DNA of 44,665 nt from the NCBI GenBank assembly GCA_964530915.1, contig CAZHCK010000011.1, positions 1 to 44,665 on the forward strand, in the 5' to 3' direction. The notes under the pieces were generated by a model. That model had not been told where the DNA came from and searched no databases. It saw only the letters and a list, made by a program, of their open reading frames with translations. This stretch comes from Cloacibacterium sp964530915. GTDB lineage: Bacteria; Bacteroidota; Bacteroidia; Flavobacteriales; Weeksellaceae. Below, in pieces: positions 33,283-42,631 of this stretch (position 1 is its first letter; every line of letters starts with the position of its first letter). Position numbers and translations under genes: made by a program.

Positions 33283-34329
33283 CTAATTCAGTTTTTTCAT
33301 ATACATTAATGAATCTTTTGGAAAAATCTCTGGATGAAAAATTTTAATATAGTCTTTCAAAACTAAATCTGCTCTCACTACTCCACTTTCAAAATAATCA
33401 TTGGCAGAACCTTTTTCTCTACCAGAAATCGTGTAAATATCGCCTTTTTGGTAGACTTTCATCTTCTCGTAATTCGGATTGATTTGGAGTAAATCTTTCT
33501 TGTTTTTATGATTTCCTACATTCACCCAAAATTCTGCATTTTCGGCTTTAGAAAATACTTCTTCGAAGCTTTTCGGGGTAGATTTAGATTCTGAATTATC
33601 CCCAAAAATATAATGAGCATTTGCATCTTTTATAAAATGGGCAATTTGAGAGTTTCCACCTGCTACATACCACTGACTTCCGTAAATTTCATTAGTCAAG
33701 ATTTGCGGTTTATGAGTAGATTTTGCAGCTATTTTTTTTAGATTTTCATAATTAGAATGAATTTCTCCCATCAATAATGCTGCAGATTTATCTCTGCCTA
33801 ATAATTTCCCGAAAACTCTAATTATGTCTGCTTTTTCTAAAGGTTTTTCTTCTAAATATTCATCAATAAAGATAATTTCTATTCCGTTTTTCTTTAGAAT
33901 TTCATAGGTATTCTCAAAACTTGCAACGTAATTAGTGAAAATAGCATCTGGTTGATACGCAATTATTTTTTCTACGTTGTATTTCTGTTCATTTCCGATG
34001 TTTTGAATTTTATTTTCTTTGATTGCCTTCTGTATTTTCTCTGAAAAAATGTATTCTGGACTGGAAACGCCAATGATTTTTTTTTCCTCGCCTAATTCTG
34101 TAATATATCCTACCAAACTTGCGTTGAGCAACATAATTTTTTGGTAAGGCAATTTAGAATGCGGAATTTTATACTGATGTTTTCCTGATTTTAAGAGTAA
34201 AAACTCGCCATTTTCTTTGAACTGAATGTTTTTAGAAATAACAATCCAGTCTGTAGTCAATTGATAAGTTTCTTTTTTACAAGAAATTACCATTAATAAC
34301 GCTAAAAAAGCAAAAAAATATGATTTCAT
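33283..34329 (-). CDS. Periplasmic binding lipoprotein (BtuF/FecB-like)
   Basis: This 348-residue protein is a class-III solute-binding protein for iron-siderophore, haem or cobalamin uptake. The lipobox is VISC with Cys17. Domain features include MLNASLVGYITELGEEKKIIGVSS, the YNVEKIIAYQPDAIF motif and GSQWYVAGGNSQIAHFIKDA. No permease or ATPase gene of an uptake system is adjacent, so it must act with components encoded elsewhere. The ligand cannot be assigned. Confidence 0.9.
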   Translation of the reverse strand: MKSYFFAFLALLMVISCKKETYQLTTDWIVISKNIQFKENGEFLLLKSGKHQYKIPHSKLPYQKIMLLNASLVGYITELGEEKKIIGVSSPEYIFSEKIQKAIKENKIQNIGNEQKYNVEKIIAYQPDAIFTNYVASFENTYEILKKNGIEIIFIDEYLEEKPLEKADIIRVFGKLLGRDKSAALLMGEIHSNYENLKKIAAKSTHKPQILTNEIYGSQWYVAGGNSQIAHFIKDANAHYIFGDNSESKSTPKSFEEVFSKAENAEFWVNVGNHKNKKDLLQINPNYEKMKVYQKGDIYTISGREKGSANDYFESGVVRADLVLKDYIKIFHPEIFPKDSLMYMKKLN

Positions 34330-34353
34330 TCTTCAAAGAAAGCAAAAAAGCAT

Positions 34354-34361
34354 TATATTTG
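34354..34361 (+). promoter_or_regulatory. Promoter -7 box TATATTTG for tRNA-Arg
   Basis: TATATTTG matches TAnnTTTG and ends 13 bases before the mature tRNA 5' end. Confidence 0.5.
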
Positions 34362-34374
34362 CAAACCGAATTTC

Positions 34375-34448
34375 GGCCTCGTGGCGCAACTGAATAGCGC
34401 ATCTGATTACGGCTCAGAAGGTTACAGGTTTGAATCCTGTCGAGGTCA
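34375..34448 (+). tRNA. tRNA-Arg (anticodon ACG)
   Basis: The acceptor stem GGCCTCG pairs with CGAGGTC (one G-T pair). The anticodon stem TCTGA/TCAGA encloses the 7-base loop TTACGGC with anticodon ACG, which would be modified to ICG and read CGU, CGC and CGA. The T arm contains GTTTGAATC. Discriminator A73 is at 34448 and CCA is not encoded. Confidence 0.95.
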
Positions 34449-34450
34449 CA

Positions 34451-34480
34451 AAAATCCCAAGAAATTTCTTGGGATTTTTT
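34451..34480 (+). terminator. Rho-independent terminator after tRNA-Arg
   Basis: A 14-bp perfect palindrome centred at 34464/34465 (core TCCCAAGAAA) runs into a T tract. Confidence 0.92.
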
Positions 34481-34584
34481 ATTTTTAAAATCTTTTTACA
34501 AGACCAATGCGACTTGTACTACAAGATGGAATAAAATACTTATTTTTGCATTAACAAATTACTATTTCTTATTACGGATTACTT

Positions 34585-35295
34585 ATGTCTTTAGAAATCA
34601 AAAATCTTACAAAAAAATTTGGCGAACAAACAGCGCTTCACAACATCAATTTGGATATTGACAAAAATGAAATCATAGGACTTCTAGGACCGAATGGTGC
34701 AGGAAAATCTACCTTGATGAAATCTATTGTTGGTGCTCTAAAAATAGATGAAGGAGAAATTATTTTTGATGGAAAAAACATTACCGAAAACGAAACGGAA
34801 GTAAAGAAAAACATCGGTTTTTTGCCAGAAAACAATCCACTTTATTTGGAAATGTATGTGAAAGAATATTTGCAATTCGTGGCAGATATTCACCAGATTT
34901 CTAAAGAAAAAGTAGATGAAATCATAGATTTAGTAGGAATTACGCCGGAAAAATCAAAGAAAATTTCTCAGTTATCGAAAGGTTACAAACAGCGTGTTGG
35001 CTTGGCTCAAGCCATTCTTCACGCTCCAGATTTATTAATTCTAGATGAACCTACCAATGGTCTTGACCCAAATCAAATTCTAGAAATTAGAAATGTCATC
35101 AAAGAAATTGGCAAAGAAAAAACTGTAATTCTTTCCACTCACATTATGCAAGAAGTAGAAGCACTCTGTACAAGAGTGATTTTAATTCATCAAGGAAACA
35201 TTGTACAAGATGCTGATATTGCAGATTTCAAAGGAAAATTCAATAATTTAGAAGAAGCTTTTGCTCATTATACCAGCGTAAAAATAGAAGACTAA
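34585..35295 (+). CDS. ABC transporter ATP-binding protein, GldA-like
   Basis: This 236-residue ATPase has all canonical motifs: Walker A GPNGAGKST (35-43), signature LSKGYKQR (about 134), Walker B LLILDEPTNGLD and switch His in STHIMQE. The NNPLYLEMYVKEYLQF segment is characteristic of GldA-like and NatA-like proteins. It is shorter than typical GldA (about 300 residues), ending soon after the LEEAFAHYT segment. No permease partner gene is next to it. A TATTTTTG box lies at 34541-34548. Its stop codon overlaps that of the convergent gene by four bases. Confidence 0.88.
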   Translation: MSLEIKNLTKKFGEQTALHNINLDIDKNEIIGLLGPNGAGKSTLMKSIVGALKIDEGEIIFDGKNITENETEVKKNIGFLPENNPLYLEMYVKEYLQFVADIHQISKEKVDEIIDLVGITPEKSKKISQLSKGYKQRVGLAQAILHAPDLLILDEPTNGLDPNQILEIRNVIKEIGKEKTVILSTHIMQEVEALCTRVILIHQGNIVQDADIADFKGKFNNLEEAFAHYTSVKIED

Positions 35296-35804
35296 TCGTT
35301 TTCTATTTTTCTTTTATGAGCGAATTTCAGCATTTTCACACTCGATTGTCTGAAAAGCAATACACTGATGGAAATTCCTACTGCCAAACAAAACAATAAA
35401 GAAGCGGTAAGAACCAAATTGTGAAAAGTATTGTCTAAATCTTGAGGATTTCTTGCTAATCCGCTTTCGTCTGTCAATCGAATAAAGCCCAACATGGTTT
35501 TATAGGCGTACATTCCAGGAATCATGGTAATACAAGCTGGCATGGTGAAAACAATAGGCGGAGTGTGAACTCTATGCGCCAAAACAATTCCCAATAAACC
35601 AATAAGCACAGTTCCCGAAAGTGTAGAGGTAATTAATCCCAAACCGACTCCTTCGTACAAAGTAAAACGCAAAGCGTGACCTAAACCACCTAATAATCCT
35701 GCGATTAATAGAACTCTATTTGGAGTGTTGAATAAACTTCCAAAACCTAGTGCAACACAAAATGCGAAGCTAAAATCCTTTATGATTAATAGAAAAAAAT
35801 CCAT
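35292..35804 (-). CDS. Threonine/serine exporter subunit, ThrE C-terminal (DUF3815) type
   Basis: This protein of about 170 residues has four or five membrane helices and matches the C-terminal half (ThrE_2/DUF3815) of the ThrE amino-acid exporter. The frame opens at a TTG (35828), but the ATG at 35804 lies one base after the stop codon of the partner gene. Motifs include FGSLFNTPNRVLLIAGLLGG and the MPACITMIPGMYAYKTM segment. Together with the gene at 35806 it makes up the complete split transporter. Confidence 0.9.
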   Translation of the reverse strand: MDFFLLIIKDFSFAFCVALGFGSLFNTPNRVLLIAGLLGGLGHALRFTLYEGVGLGLITSTLSGTVLIGLLGIVLAHRVHTPPIVFTMPACITMIPGMYAYKTMLGFIRLTDESGLARNPQDLDNTFHNLVLTASLLFCLAVGISISVLLFRQSSVKMLKFAHKRKIEND

Positions 35805-35805
35805 T

Positions 35806-36600
35806 TTAGTAAAAATTATTAATTCCAAAAATTAGAATACTCAAAGCCATTCCTGCAGCGATACACAATAAGAGAAATCCCGAATAAAAACCTCTTGCAA
35901 TAGCAGTAGCGACATATCCTTCGATTAAATCTATAACGGCATTCACCAATTGAACTCCCGGAACCAAATACAGCACTGATGTAGCCAATGCTTTTTCGGG
36001 GAGCGCACCTATTCCATAAAAAACATTGATGGAAGCAATAAAACTGGTAACAAATGCTCCACCACTAATCGCCAACATCACATTAAACTTTCGTTTTGAA
36101 ATTTCTTGTCTAGCAATTAATCCCAGCATAGAAGCAAAAAACGCAAAAGTGGCATCTATGAAATCTCCTTTGGCTAAAATACAAAGAGATGCACAAGCAA
36201 TTCCTACTCCTAGAATAATTTGAATTCGTTTATGATGAGAAAGTTTTTTAATTTTTTCAAACTCTCTTTTAATATGTGGATAATCTAGATGATCGCTCAC
36301 TACCTTCCAAGAAAGCAAACTTATTTCGTTGAGAATCCCGAAATGTACGCCATGACTTGGCAATCTTTTATAATGAGTAGCGGTTTCTGAAGGGTTATTT
36401 CTCATTTTAGTGGTGAGAATAATTCCATTGAAAGAATAAAAGATTTCTATATCTACTCCGAAAACATCTGCAATACGCTTTATATTTCGGTCTATTCTAC
36501 CACAATGCGCACCAGCAACCATTAATGTAGAGCCTATATCTAAGAGTAAATCATTATATTTTTCGATTAAAGGTTTCTCTTGCAACATTTCTGATTTCAT
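35806..36600 (-). CDS. Threonine/serine exporter subunit, ThrE N-terminal (DUF1212) type
   Basis: This 264-residue protein matches the N-terminal ThrE half (DUF1212). The cytosolic start contains LLLDIGSTLMVAGAHCGRIDR and is followed by about five membrane helices with the YLVPGVQLVNAVIDLIEGY motif. The ATG at 36600 is preferred over a frame extension to 36621. A TAACTTTG -7 box lies at 36619-36626, with a small TTAGG-N4-CCTAA palindrome directly upstream of it. It heads the two-gene exporter operon. Confidence 0.9.
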   Translation of the reverse strand: MKSEMLQEKPLIEKYNDLLLDIGSTLMVAGAHCGRIDRNIKRIADVFGVDIEIFYSFNGIILTTKMRNNPSETATHYKRLPSHGVHFGILNEISLLSWKVVSDHLDYPHIKREFEKIKKLSHHKRIQIILGVGIACASLCILAKGDFIDATFAFFASMLGLIARQEISKRKFNVMLAISGGAFVTSFIASINVFYGIGALPEKALATSVLYLVPGVQLVNAVIDLIEGYVATAIARGFYSGFLLLCIAAGMALSILIFGINNFY

Positions 36601-36674
36601 CTTTAAGTTTTTACTGCGCAAAGTTAGGTATTCCTAAAACGAAAAGATTAAAATTTAAACCTATTTTATATCAT

Positions 36675-36704
36675 AAAAAAACAGTTGCAATTTTCATTGC
36701 AACT
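36675..36704 (-). terminator. Terminator after the secreted-protein gene
   Basis: On the minus strand AGTTGCAAT pairs with ATTGCAACT around a GAAA tetraloop and is followed by a T run. It lies 57 bases past the stop codon at 36761. Confidence 0.85.
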
Positions 36705-36760
36705 ATTCTGCTAAATCAATAGCGTATTCAAAGAGTTGTTTTTTTTTATTATAATTGTTT

Positions 36761-37633
36761 TTATAATGTAATATTAACTACACCATAGTCTATGGTAAGA
36801 ACTGGCTCATAAAAATTTAAAGGAGAGTTATCACCACTACCAATGTAAAGAATAATTCCATGGTCTATGATTTCTTGAGTCACAATAATAGGAGAAAGGA
36901 CCAATTCGTCTCTTACATAAGGGAAACTGCTTGTTTTGGTTTTTTTGAACATTAAGTCTTTAATTTTTCTGCCTCCAGTATAATTTCCTGTAGAAGTATT
37001 TACAACAGCATTACCTGTATAAGCTACAAATCGAGACGCTTCTGAGTTAGAGGTAGTTTGTTGATATTTTAAAGAAATATTAACTGTAATAGAATAGCCT
37101 AATAACTGCTGTGGCACATTAATTCTCTTATTAACATTATCCCAAATCACAAAATTATTTGGAGCGCCAGCCAAAGGATTATTAATGATAATATCATCTC
37201 CTGGAGCTGTGTAATCACAATCAAAGCGTCTCAATCCTGGAGATGCAGGAGCAACCATTGCATTAATAAGATAAGGAAACGTATCCATATCATTTAAAAC
37301 TACATTGAGTGGTTTAATTACACTGTTATAAATATTAGTAAAATTCACTTGACCTAATCCAGACCATTTGGTACCATCCCAATAATAAATTCCTTTTCCT
37401 GTAGTTGTATTGGTATTATAAGCAAGTAAACCCTCTGCAATAGTTGGGGAAATTACGGGTGACTTAAGATTCAAATCTGTAATATTAAAGTAAGGTAAAA
37501 GAAAACCTTTATCACTAGAATTGAGATGAAGTACTGAAGATTCATGAGGCTCTGTAGTGTTAATTCCTACCTGTGAGAATGTGAGAATAATGGAAAACAC
37601 TCCCATTATAAACATGTAGAGTTTTGTTTTCAT
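36761..37633 (-). CDS. Secreted protein of unknown function
   Basis: This 290-residue protein has a signal peptide (MKTKLYMFIMGVFSIILTFS) followed by QVGINTTEPHESSVLHLNSS and KGFLLPYFN. This start is shared by many Chryseobacterium-type secreted proteins with a tail-fibre-like N-terminus. YYWDGTKWSGLG is another recurring element. The C-terminal half is beta-rich and unrecognised. It has no gene partner; terminators isolate it on both sides. The role may be adhesion or surface interaction, by analogy only. Confidence 0.75.
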   Translation of the reverse strand: MKTKLYMFIMGVFSIILTFSQVGINTTEPHESSVLHLNSSDKGFLLPYFNITDLNLKSPVISPTIAEGLLAYNTNTTTGKGIYYWDGTKWSGLGQVNFTNIYNSVIKPLNVVLNDMDTFPYLINAMVAPASPGLRRFDCDYTAPGDDIIINNPLAGAPNNFVIWDNVNKRINVPQQLLGYSITVNISLKYQQTTSNSEASRFVAYTGNAVVNTSTGNYTGGRKIKDLMFKKTKTSSFPYVRDELVLSPIIVTQEIIDHGIILYIGSGDNSPLNFYEPVLTIDYGVVNITL

Positions 37634-37703
37634 CTTTGTGTTTTTTGTACCTTAAAGTTACCCTCATTTACTAACAATTAAAATACTACATTCTACGTAT
37701 TTT

Positions 37704-37740
37704 CAAAAAAAATTCCCACCAAATAAATTGGCGGGAATTC
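37704..37740 (-). terminator. Terminator of the RND efflux operon
   Basis: A 12-bp stem (AATTCCCGCCAA with TTGGTGGGAATT, one G-T pair, 5-base loop) is followed on the minus strand by eight T, about 50 bases past the RND stop codon. Confidence 0.9.
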
Positions 37741-37788
37741 TCAAAATAAACTATTAAAACAAAACTATGAATAGTGTAATTAAAGCAA

Positions 37789-40700
37789 CTAAGCGTTACT
37801 CAAATTATCTTTCAATCTCAATTTTTCTAATTTTTTAGCTCTTCTTCTTATTTTTAGCTTACTTACCAAGTAGAACATTACTGGCACCATAAGCAATGTT
37901 AAAAACGTTGCAAAAGTCAGACCAAAAATAATCGTCCAAGCAAGTGGCCCCCAGAACGCTACGTTATCACCACCAATAGAAAGGTGTGGATTAAGCGTAG
38001 TAAGGAAACTCCAAATATCAAAGTTTAGTCCGATTGCTAATGGAATAAGTCCTAATACTGCAGTAGTTGCGGTTAATAATACCGGTCTTAATCTCGCTTT
38101 ACCAGATTCTATAATCACTTCTTTCACCTCATCAATAGATAAGTCATCATGTGTTTCTACACCTTTTTCAGCGATTTTTTCGTCTAATCTCAGCACAAAG
38201 AAATCCATCAATACAATACCATTCTTCACTACTACACCTGCAAGAGATATAATTCCCATCATGGTCATTAAGATTACGAAATCCATCTTAAAGACTGTTA
38301 ATCCTAAGAACACTCCACTAAAACTCAACAAAATGGTAGTCATAATGATGAATGTTTTAGATAACGAGTTAAACTGGAATACAATAATACCGGTTACCAA
38401 ACTCATTGCTAAGAAAAGCGCTAACAATAAGAAACTTTGGTTTTTGCCTTGCTCTTCTTGCTCTCCTGCAAATTTGAAGGATACACCTTCTGGCAATTGG
38501 TAGTTCTTCATATCCTGTTTCAACTTCTGCACAATTTCATTGGCATTGGCATCTTTGGTGATGTTAGAATATACCATAATGGTTCTAGTATTGTCCTTTC
38601 TTTTGATTTTGCTGAAGGTTTTTTCTTCATTAAATCTCGCAAAAGTAGAGATTGGGATTTGCAACAACTGTCCTTTATTATTTTGGAAAGTAATCGGTTG
38701 GTTAAATAACGCACTCTGATTTTTACGTTGATCTTCCTGTAATCTTACTGCGATTTGATAATCATCTTTAATATCCTTGAAGGTAGAAATCTCTTGACCA
38801 AACATGGCTCTTCTCAGTGTAATACCAGTATAAGCGGTAGAAACACCCATATTACCAGCAACTTCTCTATCGATGTCAATAATCAACTCTGGAGAATCTT
38901 TATTTACGTCTGCCTGAAGTTTTTCAATTCCTGAAATATTTTTAGAATTGATAAAAGCAATTAATCTCTGAGATTCATCAATCAATTGGTTGTAATCATC
39001 ACCTTTTAATTCGATGGAAATAGGATAACCAACTGGCGGACCAGAAGCTTGTTGCTCTACGGTAATATTTGCTCCTGCAATTTGAGGAACTGTAGTTCTA
39101 ATTTCTTCTAAAACTTCTTTGGTATCTACTCCTCTTCTGTCTGCAAACTCCACAAAATTGATGGTAATTTTAGATTTATGAGGCGTTTCTGCTTGTGAAC
39201 CTGCATCTACTTGAGGATTCACAGCACCTTTTCCTACTTGGGTCACCATACTTTCTATCAAGAAATTCTCTCCAGTTTTTTTGTCTTTAAACTTAGAAAT
39301 GGTATTCAAGATGCTTTTTTCAATCACTTTGGTAGCTTGATTGGTTTTACCAATGTCTGTTCCTTGTGGGAAATCCATGTAAACATACATTTGCTTCGGC
39401 ATAGAATCTGGGAAGAATAATACTTTTGTCCATTTTGTAGCAAAAGAAATTCCCATAATAATAAACGATGCCACCAATAAACCTACTACATACATTAACG
39501 CTTTTTTCGGTTTACCATCTAACAATTTTCTTAAGAAATCTTGATATTTCAACTCTAATTTAGGGAAGAAAGTCTCTTGGAAATGTACAATTTTTCCGAA
39601 GAAATAATTTTTGTACAACCAAATCGCTGCAATGGCTAAAACTGAAAGGGTAGCCAAAGCAAAATATGCTTTTCCTACAAAAATTCCTAAAATAAGTCCT
39701 AATAAACCTATTCCTCCGAAAATTACGGTGAGTTTTTTATTGGTTTCTGTGGTTAAATTTTCGTCTTTCAGCGTCATACTTCCACCCGTCATCGATGCGT
39801 TGATAATCATCGCTACAAATAATGATGCTGATAAGGTTACAGAAATTGTAATTGGGAAATATTTCATAAAATTACCCATAATTCCTGGCCAGAATAACAT
39901 CGGGAAGAATGCAGCTAATGTAGTAAGTGTAGAAGAAATTACTGGGAAAGCAATTTCGCCAATACCGTATTTAGATGCTAAATTTCTGGAAAGTCCTTTC
40001 TCCATATTGGCGTAAACATTATCTACCACCACAATTCCGTCATCTACCAACATTCCTAATCCCATTACCATTGCAAAAAGTACCATGGTATTCAGGGTAA
40101 TTCCCATCGCATGAAGAATGGCAAACGCAATCAACATAGAAAGTGGAATTGCAGTTCCTACGAAAAGTGAATTTTTCATTCCCATCGAGAAACTTAAAAC
40201 TCCCATTACCAAAAGAATACCAATAATAATGTGATTGGCTAATTCATTTACCTGATGCTCTACTTGCGTAGATTGGTCTGAAGTAGTGGTAATATTTACA
40301 TCTTTCGGAATGTAGGTTTCCTTCGCTCTTTCTATTTTTTCATTGGCTTGTTCTATAGCATCAATCATGTTAGAACCCGAACGTTTTTTCAGGTTAATCA
40401 TCACCACATCTTGCCCCATTTCTCTGGCGTAAGTTGTTTTTTCTTTTTCTTTAAAGGAAACGGAAGCAATGTCTGAAATTTTCACGCCTTCTTTCACCAC
40501 GAAATCATTGATTTCACTTGGCGAAACTACTTGACCTTTAATTCTTACATTATTTCTATAACCATCAGTAGTAAGGTTACCTCCAGAAATGGTAATATTT
40601 TCGTTTTTAATCGCTCCGATAACGTTGTCAAAACTTACTTGAGCAGCATTCATTTTATATAAATCAAGTGCTACTTCTACTTCGTTTTCGTCTACTCCTA

Positions 40701-41274
40701 AAATTACCGCATCTTTGATTTCTGGAATATCTTCCATGTCATCTTCTAACTGTTCTGCGTATTTTTTGAGGGTTTGTTTCGGATAATTTCCTTTTACGTT
40801 AATATTTAGAATCGGAAATTCTTCGGCAATGTTCAAGTCAAAAACAGAAGGCTCTACCTTAGACCCACTGTCTAGATTTGGCCAGTCTTGACTTCCTTTT
40901 GCTTCGTCTACTTTGTCTTTTATTCTCAGTTTCGCTTCTTGAAGCGGTGTTTTATCGTCAAATTCTACGATAATTAAACAGTAATCCTGAAATGAATTAG
41001 AAGTTACCTTAATTACGCCAGAAACGTTCTTAAATTTATCTTCTAATTTTTTGGTAATCAGTTTCTCTACATCTTCAGCCGAGTTCCCTGGATAAACAGA
41101 TGAAATGTAAACCTTATTTTCTACTACTTCTGGAAAAGATTCTCTTGGCATAGAAAAATAAGCAACTATACCTAGAACTACGATGATAAAAGTAAGCAAA
41201 TAAACGGTTACTCTATTATCTACAGCCCAGCTTGAGAAGAAAAATTCTTTTTTATGATTATTATTTGAACTCAT
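37789..41274 (-). CDS. RND-family efflux transporter (inner-membrane pump)
   Basis: This 1161-residue protein is a proton-driven RND pump, predicted to form a trimer. The first helix (VTVYLLTFIIVVLGIVAYFSMPRE) precedes a large periplasmic porter domain. The proton-relay aspartates are in GLGMLVDDGIVVVDNVYANME (about residue 410). It is longer than typical AcrB (about 1050) because of two extra hydrophobic segments after TM6 (VIFGGIGLLGLILGIFVG and AYFALATLSVLAIAAIWLY). The final helices contain IISLAGVVVKNGIVLMDF and the ESGKARLRPVLLTATTAVLGL motif. It works with the adaptor and channel encoded upstream. The likely cargo is hydrophobic drugs or metals, unassigned. Confidence 0.94.
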   Translation of the reverse strand: MSSNNNHKKEFFFSSWAVDNRVTVYLLTFIIVVLGIVAYFSMPRESFPEVVENKVYISSVYPGNSAEDVEKLITKKLEDKFKNVSGVIKVTSNSFQDYCLIIVEFDDKTPLQEAKLRIKDKVDEAKGSQDWPNLDSGSKVEPSVFDLNIAEEFPILNINVKGNYPKQTLKKYAEQLEDDMEDIPEIKDAVILGVDENEVEVALDLYKMNAAQVSFDNVIGAIKNENITISGGNLTTDGYRNNVRIKGQVVSPSEINDFVVKEGVKISDIASVSFKEKEKTTYAREMGQDVVMINLKKRSGSNMIDAIEQANEKIERAKETYIPKDVNITTTSDQSTQVEHQVNELANHIIIGILLVMGVLSFSMGMKNSLFVGTAIPLSMLIAFAILHAMGITLNTMVLFAMVMGLGMLVDDGIVVVDNVYANMEKGLSRNLASKYGIGEIAFPVISSTLTTLAAFFPMLFWPGIMGNFMKYFPITISVTLSASLFVAMIINASMTGGSMTLKDENLTTETNKKLTVIFGGIGLLGLILGIFVGKAYFALATLSVLAIAAIWLYKNYFFGKIVHFQETFFPKLELKYQDFLRKLLDGKPKKALMYVVGLLVASFIIMGISFATKWTKVLFFPDSMPKQMYVYMDFPQGTDIGKTNQATKVIEKSILNTISKFKDKKTGENFLIESMVTQVGKGAVNPQVDAGSQAETPHKSKITINFVEFADRRGVDTKEVLEEIRTTVPQIAGANITVEQQASGPPVGYPISIELKGDDYNQLIDESQRLIAFINSKNISGIEKLQADVNKDSPELIIDIDREVAGNMGVSTAYTGITLRRAMFGQEISTFKDIKDDYQIAVRLQEDQRKNQSALFNQPITFQNNKGQLLQIPISTFARFNEEKTFSKIKRKDNTRTIMVYSNITKDANANEIVQKLKQDMKNYQLPEGVSFKFAGEQEEQGKNQSFLLLALFLAMSLVTGIIVFQFNSLSKTFIIMTTILLSFSGVFLGLTVFKMDFVILMTMMGIISLAGVVVKNGIVLMDFFVLRLDEKIAEKGVETHDDLSIDEVKEVIIESGKARLRPVLLTATTAVLGLIPLAIGLNFDIWSFLTTLNPHLSIGGDNVAFWGPLAWTIIFGLTFATFLTLLMVPVMFYLVSKLKIRRRAKKLEKLRLKDNLSNA

Positions 41275-41284
41275 ATATTTATTT

Positions 41285-41347
41285 GTTTCAAGTTTTCAGA
41301 ATTCAAGTTTTATACTTGACTCTTTTTACTTTTTACTTGGCACTTTA
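41285..41347 (-). repeat. Heptameric tandem array between adaptor and RND genes (9 units)
   Basis: Read on the minus strand, nine 7-base units in perfect phase start at the base after the adaptor stop codon. They include TAAAGTG, CCAAGTA, AAAAGTA and AAAAGAG. Position 4 is A in nine of nine units and position 3 in eight. The array is followed by 10 AT bases and the RND ATG. The first words repeat those of the array at 1498-1525. Confidence 0.8.
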
Positions 41348-42589
41348 TTACTGAATTTTAATTTTTTGTCCGTCTACTAAAGTTTTAGAACCATCGGTAA
41401 TTAAGATATCACCTTTATTTAATCCGCTCTTAATTTCTATAGAGTTTTCAGATTTTTCACCTTTGGTAATGAATACTTTTTTAGCCACTCCTTGGTTTCC
41501 GTTTACATTTTTCGCTACGAAAACAAAAGATTTATAAGCAGCATCTTCATAAATGTACTGAGATGGTACTACAATCGCATTTGGATTAAAATAATCTTCA
41601 ATTTTTACTTTAGCCAAAAGGTTTGGTTTAATAATTCCACCTTGGTTAGCAATCGGAACTTGAATGGTAAAAGTTCTATTCGCTGGATTAATAAAATTAG
41701 AAGTTAATCTTACTCTAGAATTTACCGTTTTCTTTAACATTGGGAAATCTACAATTACAGAAGTTCCCGCTTTTACGTTTGAAAGGTAAGTTTCTGGAAC
41801 TTTGGCTTCTACTCTCATTGCGGTAAGGTTTATCAACTTCACAATTGGCATTCCTGGAGAAACCACCTGTCCTGTTTGTTGCATTACTTCGTCTATCACA
41901 CCAGAAAATGGTGCTCTGATTGCTGTTTTGCTTAGTGTAGCTGCTACTGCGTCTGCAGCTTTTTGAGTTGCTGCCACTTGACTTTGCACCGCAGAAACTT
42001 GTTTTATGCTTGATTCATAATTGGTTTTAGCTTGTAAAAACTGAATTTCTGAACCGATTTTTTGTTTCCAAAGAGAAGCTTGTTTTTCGTAAGTGATTTT
42101 TGCCAATTCAGAAGCAGATTTCACTTGTTGTAATTGAGCGTTAGCTGCAGAAACTTGAATTTGCGCTTGTTTTAATTGGTCTGCTAAGCCGCCATCTGCT
42201 ACTCTACCAATGACTTGACCAGCACCTACATATTGACCTTGACGAACATACAATGTTAAAGTACCTGGCATTTGTGGCTGAACTGCTACATCTTGGTCTG
42301 TAGTAACATTTCCTTGAAGTTCTATATAGTGAGCAAAATTAGTTAATTCTAATGGCAAGATAGAAACAAAACCCTGAGTTTGGTTTACACCAAAAGTCGA
42401 CAAATTCTGGTCTACATTTTCCATTAAAGCATTAATGCTGTCTACTCTTTTTTGCTGTTGATCACGGTAAGCTTGCAAACCTTTTACGTCTTTTTTAGCG
42501 ATAAGGTCAGCTAAAGTGTCATCTGTATTTTCTTTTTTACAAGAAATTACTGCTAAAGATAATAAGATGGGTAAAAATATTTTTTTCAT
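41348..42589 (-). CDS. RND-system periplasmic adaptor (HlyD/AcrA-like) lipoprotein
   Basis: This protein of about 413 residues is the membrane-fusion subunit of the RND pump. The ATG at 42589 starts a lipoprotein signal with Cys17 (LSLAVISC); the frame extension to a TTG at 42604 is not needed. The lipoyl halves are DVAVQPQMPGTLTLYVRQGQ and TAIRAPFSGVIDEVMQQTGQ, flanking a coiled-coil hairpin rich in Gln and Ala. The beta-barrel domain includes MRVEAKVPETYLSNVKAG. A 73-base interval filled by a heptad array separates it from the pump gene. Confidence 0.93.
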   Translation of the reverse strand: MKKIFLPILLSLAVISCKKENTDDTLADLIAKKDVKGLQAYRDQQQKRVDSINALMENVDQNLSTFGVNQTQGFVSILPLELTNFAHYIELQGNVTTDQDVAVQPQMPGTLTLYVRQGQYVGAGQVIGRVADGGLADQLKQAQIQVSAANAQLQQVKSASELAKITYEKQASLWKQKIGSEIQFLQAKTNYESSIKQVSAVQSQVAATQKAADAVAATLSKTAIRAPFSGVIDEVMQQTGQVVSPGMPIVKLINLTAMRVEAKVPETYLSNVKAGTSVIVDFPMLKKTVNSRVRLTSNFINPANRTFTIQVPIANQGGIIKPNLLAKVKIEDYFNPNAIVVPSQYIYEDAAYKSFVFVAKNVNGNQGVAKKVFITKGEKSENSIEIKSGLNKGDILITDGSKTLVDGQKIKIQ

Positions 42590-42631
42590 AATAGTAGTTT
42601 TCAAATTTTTTGAAAAATAATTTAATAAAGA

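Noticed and set aside
34375..34480. tRNA-associated integration site (att) for a mobile element
   Set aside because: No integrase gene and no repeated tRNA 3' end were found in the window.
39611..40015. A 134-residue plus-strand frame opposite the RND gene
   Set aside because: It lies wholly inside the RND coding region, shows biased composition typical of a shadow frame, and lacks a promoter or family resemblance.
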